From Candidatus Pacearchaeota archaeon (GTDB lineage: Archaea; Nanoarchaeota; Nanoarchaeia; Pacearchaeales; GW2011-AR1), in NCBI GenBank assembly GCA_002690445.1, contig NZER01000212.1:1-7130 (forward strand): a stretch of DNA of 7,130 nt, read 5' to 3'. How positions within the stretch are numbered: position 1 is the first letter of the stretch; each line of letters opens with the position of its first letter. Positions 5,619 through 7,130 of the stretch are shown in pieces. The notes under the pieces are model-generated. The model had not been told where the DNA came from, searched no databases, and was given only the letters and a program-made list of their open reading frames with translations. A program made the position numbers and the translations under genes.

Positions 5619-5927
5619 CTAGTAATCCTTCCAAAATGTTGATTCTTCAGCTAATTCCATACATTCGCAAGAAATTCCTTTTTCTTGATCTTCCTTGATC
5701 AATATGGGATCAATCCAATCAAAAGTATTAGCGTCTCTATCAGCTATTTTTTCACAATTCCAATCATCAATACAGCAATACGCCAAATGGTATTGATTTA
5801 TTCTTTCACAATGTTCAAGCTGTTTAGCATGTGCTTCATAGTATTTTTCTTGCACTAACTGAACAGAACCAATGGCTATTTGGTTTAGCTTTTTAAATCT
5901 ATTTATTTCTGTAGATGTTAGATTCAT
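5619..5927 (-). CDS. Hypothetical protein, 102 aa (second cassette gene)
   Basis: Not recognised. The ATG at 5927-5925 follows the TAA of the preceding gene by a single base (TAAAATG). It has a GGGGTGG ribosome site at 5940-5934 within the end of that gene, so translation is probably coupled. The protein is rich in Glu, Asp, Tyr and Trp. It carries six Cys at 40, 51, 52, 58, 87 and 89, grouped in LAYCCIDDWNCEK and ISCECMEL; these do not form a standard zinc ribbon. The N-terminal 50 residues look helical (RFKKLNQIAIGSVQLVQEKY at 10-29). The C-terminal third is acidic, suggesting a partner-binding rather than DNA-binding protein, but that is only a guess. Confidence 0.72.
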   Translation of the reverse strand: MNLTSTEINRFKKLNQIAIGSVQLVQEKYYEAHAKQLEHCERINQYHLAYCCIDDWNCEKIADRDANTFDWIDPILIKEDQEKGISCECMELAEESTFWKDY

Positions 5928-5928
5928 T

Positions 5929-6507
5929 TTAAGCCACCCCTACTGCATCAAGAACCCCATAGGTTATACCACCGAATCTATTTTTCCTATCTAGTCTTTC
6001 CACATTCTCGGTCAAGCTATGAATATGTTTAAAATAGACATTCTCAAATTCCCTTGATTCGTACAATTCGGAATCAATAAATTTATCAATTCTTTTTGCA
6101 TTTTCGGGATTGTACCCCAAGCAAACTTTTGAGTTTAAGTTTTGTCCAAGTTTCTTGATTTCTTCAGAAGTTAAAGCACCATGACATTTAGCAATAAACG
6201 TATTATATGCCAAGTTTACATGGGTTGAAGTGGTGCTTGATAATTTCTTATCAGAACCCCAGTAGTTTATGCCAAGTGGATCACCAGTATATCTAAACAA
6301 AGTTTTTTGCCATTTATTTAGCAATTCTTCAGTTGTTCCGATTCGTAATTCATAGGAATATAATTCTTTCCCATCAGTACGCAAGGAATGACCATTTGAG
6401 CCACTTTCTCCATTAAGCCAGTTTGTTACAACTTGCTTATTTTTAAACTTCATCATTGAGAAAAAGCCGTTTTGATTTGTTAAAGGTTTTGTATTTGTAG
6501 TAGTCAT
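5929..6507 (-). CDS. Hypothetical phage-type protein, 192 aa (first cassette gene)
   Basis: I place the start at ATG 6507-6505, giving MTTTNTKPLTNQNGFF, because AGGAGT lies seven bases upstream at 6520-6515. An ATG 11 codons earlier has no such site. Its N-terminal half reads NKQVVTNWLNGESGSNGHSL (23-42), then LYSYELRIG (49-57), then SSTTSTHVN (90-98). This order (a 'NWLNG' helix, an 'SYxxxIG' strand, a 'STTSxHxN' loop) recalls small hypothetical proteins of phages and plasmids that I have seen grouped as a domain of unknown function. I cannot confirm the family here. The C-terminal half is helical and charged. As first gene of the cassette it lies 22 bases beyond the right inverted repeat and is the likely lead cistron of a separate transcript. 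Confidence 0.78.
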   Translation of the reverse strand: MTTTNTKPLTNQNGFFSMMKFKNKQVVTNWLNGESGSNGHSLRTDGKELYSYELRIGTTEELLNKWQKTLFRYTGDPLGINYWGSDKKLSSTTSTHVNLAYNTFIAKCHGALTSEEIKKLGQNLNSKVCLGYNPENAKRIDKFIDSELYESREFENVYFKHIHSLTENVERLDRKNRFGGITYGVLDAVGVA

Positions 6508-6514
6508 TTGTATT

Positions 6515-6520
6515 ACTCCT
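6515..6520 (-). promoter_or_regulatory. Shine-Dalgarno site deciding the start of the 192-aa gene
   Basis: AGGAGT on the minus strand, seven bases before ATG 6507-6505. It favours that start over the in-frame ATG at 6540, which has no comparable site and would lie inside the inverted repeat. Confidence 0.75.
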
Positions 6521-6529
6521 AAGTAATAA

Positions 6530-6557
6530 AAACCTATCAATCAAAATTATCATTTTT
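6530..6557 (-). repeat. Right copy of the 28-bp inverted repeat flanking the cassette
   Basis: Read on the minus strand, 6557-6541 is AAAAATGATAATTTTGA, identical to 5211-5227. It continues TTGATAGGTTT against CTGATAGATTT on the left. It lies just upstream of the ribosome site of the 192-residue gene, so it is either in the promoter or the 5' leader. The core AAAATGATAATTTT is itself a near-palindrome and could be an operator. Confidence 0.75.
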
Positions 6558-6572
6558 ACATTTGATTGTCAT
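6544..6572 (-). promoter_or_regulatory. Possible sigma70-type promoter for the three-gene cassette
   Basis: On the minus strand ATGACA (6572-6567, one base from TTGACA) is followed after 17 bases by TAATTT (6549-6544), a poor -10. GATAAT at 6552-6547 is a better -10 but leaves only a 14-base spacer. Transcription would begin close to 6537, leaving a leader of about 30 bases with the Shine-Dalgarno site. In such AT-rich DNA these matches are weak evidence; position is the main support. Confidence 0.25.
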
Positions 6573-6618
6573 ACCATCATAATCAATCTAGGGGTTTCAT
6601 CTTCGGATAAAATTATTC

Positions 6619-6699
6619 CTATTTAAGTGATTCTAAGTTTAGGATTGCATTCATATCTCTATGTGATCCCTTTGGAAACTTGCCACCAGTGAAGATTAT
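6619..6699 (-). pseudogene. Possible decayed 3' end of a gene
   Basis: A minus-strand frame of 26 codons, ending in TAG 6621-6619, reads like protein: GGKFPKGSHRDMNAILNLES at residues 5-24. It has no start codon and is cut off by a TGA at 6702-6700. In another frame just upstream (about 6700-6740) the string IYVGINNLLYDTTE also looks protein-like. Together they could be a frameshifted remnant of one gene. The stretch is short, so chance remains likely. Confidence 0.2.
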
Positions 6700-6814
6700 T
6701 CAGTTGTATCGTAGAGTAGGTTATTTATCCCTACATAAATCTATTTCTATTTAAGACTCCTATAAAATAATATTAATTAAATATTCATTAATTTTATATA
6801 AATTTTTAGGAAAA

Positions 6815-6860
6815 ATATATAGTTTCAATAGATATATAGTTGAATTTAATGGATATATAA
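6815..6860. repeat. Short ATATATAGTT repeats
   Basis: ATATATAGTT occurs exactly at 6815-6824 and 6832-6841, with a related ATATATAA at 6853-6860. Starts are spaced 17 and 21 bases apart. In DNA of this composition such repeats are only mildly notable; they could be AT-rich protein-binding or melting sites. Confidence 0.45.
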
Positions 6861-7130
6861 GCTTTCTTATTGTATTTTTGTTTATATTACCCAATCACCC
6901 CTATATCTTAGATATTTTATAGCTATTTTAAAACACTTAGATTTTAAGAGTATTAAAAAATAATTTATGTGGTTTACTATTGATTGAAAATTTTAACGTG
7001 CTTAAAATGAAACACTTTATATTCATGAATTATAATTCAGGTGTTAACTAACCAAACTAACACTCAAAATTTTGAACCAAATTAATTTTTTGTAGCCAAG
7101 ATAAAATTAAGATAATACTTTGTTTATAAA

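Larger units (their letters stand above)
6558..7130. other. Very A/T-rich region without an intact gene
   Basis: No frame on either strand gives a convincing protein. From about 6760 the sequence is extremely A/T-rich (only 7 of 60 bases are G or C in 6781-6840). Visible elements are the cassette promoter candidate, a possible gene remnant at 6619-6699, ATATATAGTT repeats at 6815-6860, and a small palindrome ATTCATGAAT at 7021-7030 followed by TATAAT at 7031-7036. It may be a long regulatory or spacer region, or sequence at the edge of the phage genome. Confidence 0.5.

Noticed and set aside
7041..7063. Small inverted repeat GTGTTA / TAACAC.
   Set aside because: Six base pairs with an 11-base loop in AT-rich DNA, with no T-run and no adjacent gene end.

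Overview
The window looks like part of a tailed double-stranded DNA phage (or prophage-like contig). Every supported gene is on the minus strand, so transcription runs from the right end of the window towards base 1. The host cannot be named from this sequence. The standard bacterial code fits: TAA, TAG and TGA all end genes, and Shine-Dalgarno sites such as AGGAGG, GGAGGT and AGGAGT precede several starts. The low G+C content and the style of the packaging genes resemble environmental phages of AT-rich bacteria, but that is an impression only.

Packaging/head operon (1-4508), in order of transcription: an uncertain 59-residue ORF with a zinc-knuckle-like Cys/His pattern; a 147-residue protein with two Cys-based zinc modules; a 34-residue Lys-rich peptide; the small terminase subunit; the large terminase subunit; the portal protein; and the first 22 codons of a further gene that leaves the window. 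Junctions are very tight: TAATG overlaps at two joints, TAA-ATG abutting at another, and ribosome sites that lie inside the preceding gene. This implies one transcript with translational coupling. TerS selects viral DNA, TerL cuts and pumps it, and the portal is the vertex it is pumped through.

Intergenic region (4509-5256): about 750 bp with no credible gene but much structure. It holds a 12-bp GC-rich hairpin, a 16-bp perfect inverted repeat embedded in a cluster of GTTACT/AGTAAC repeats, a two-stem element with G5 and C6 tracts, a strongly G/T-skewed tract with small tandem repeats, and an A/T-rich end. Its position directly upstream of the terminase operon makes it a candidate packaging site (cos/pac) or replication origin. 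This is inference.

Three-gene cassette (5257-6507): proteins of 192, 102 and 119 residues whose function I do not recognise, coupled with gaps of 1 and 2 bases. The cassette is bracketed by two copies of a 28-bp motif in inverted orientation (26 of 28 matches, 17 bp perfect). This is the least expected arrangement in the window.

Right end (6508-7130): very A/T-rich sequence with no intact gene. It contains a possible promoter for the cassette, what may be the decayed 3' end of a gene (6619-6699), and short AT repeats.
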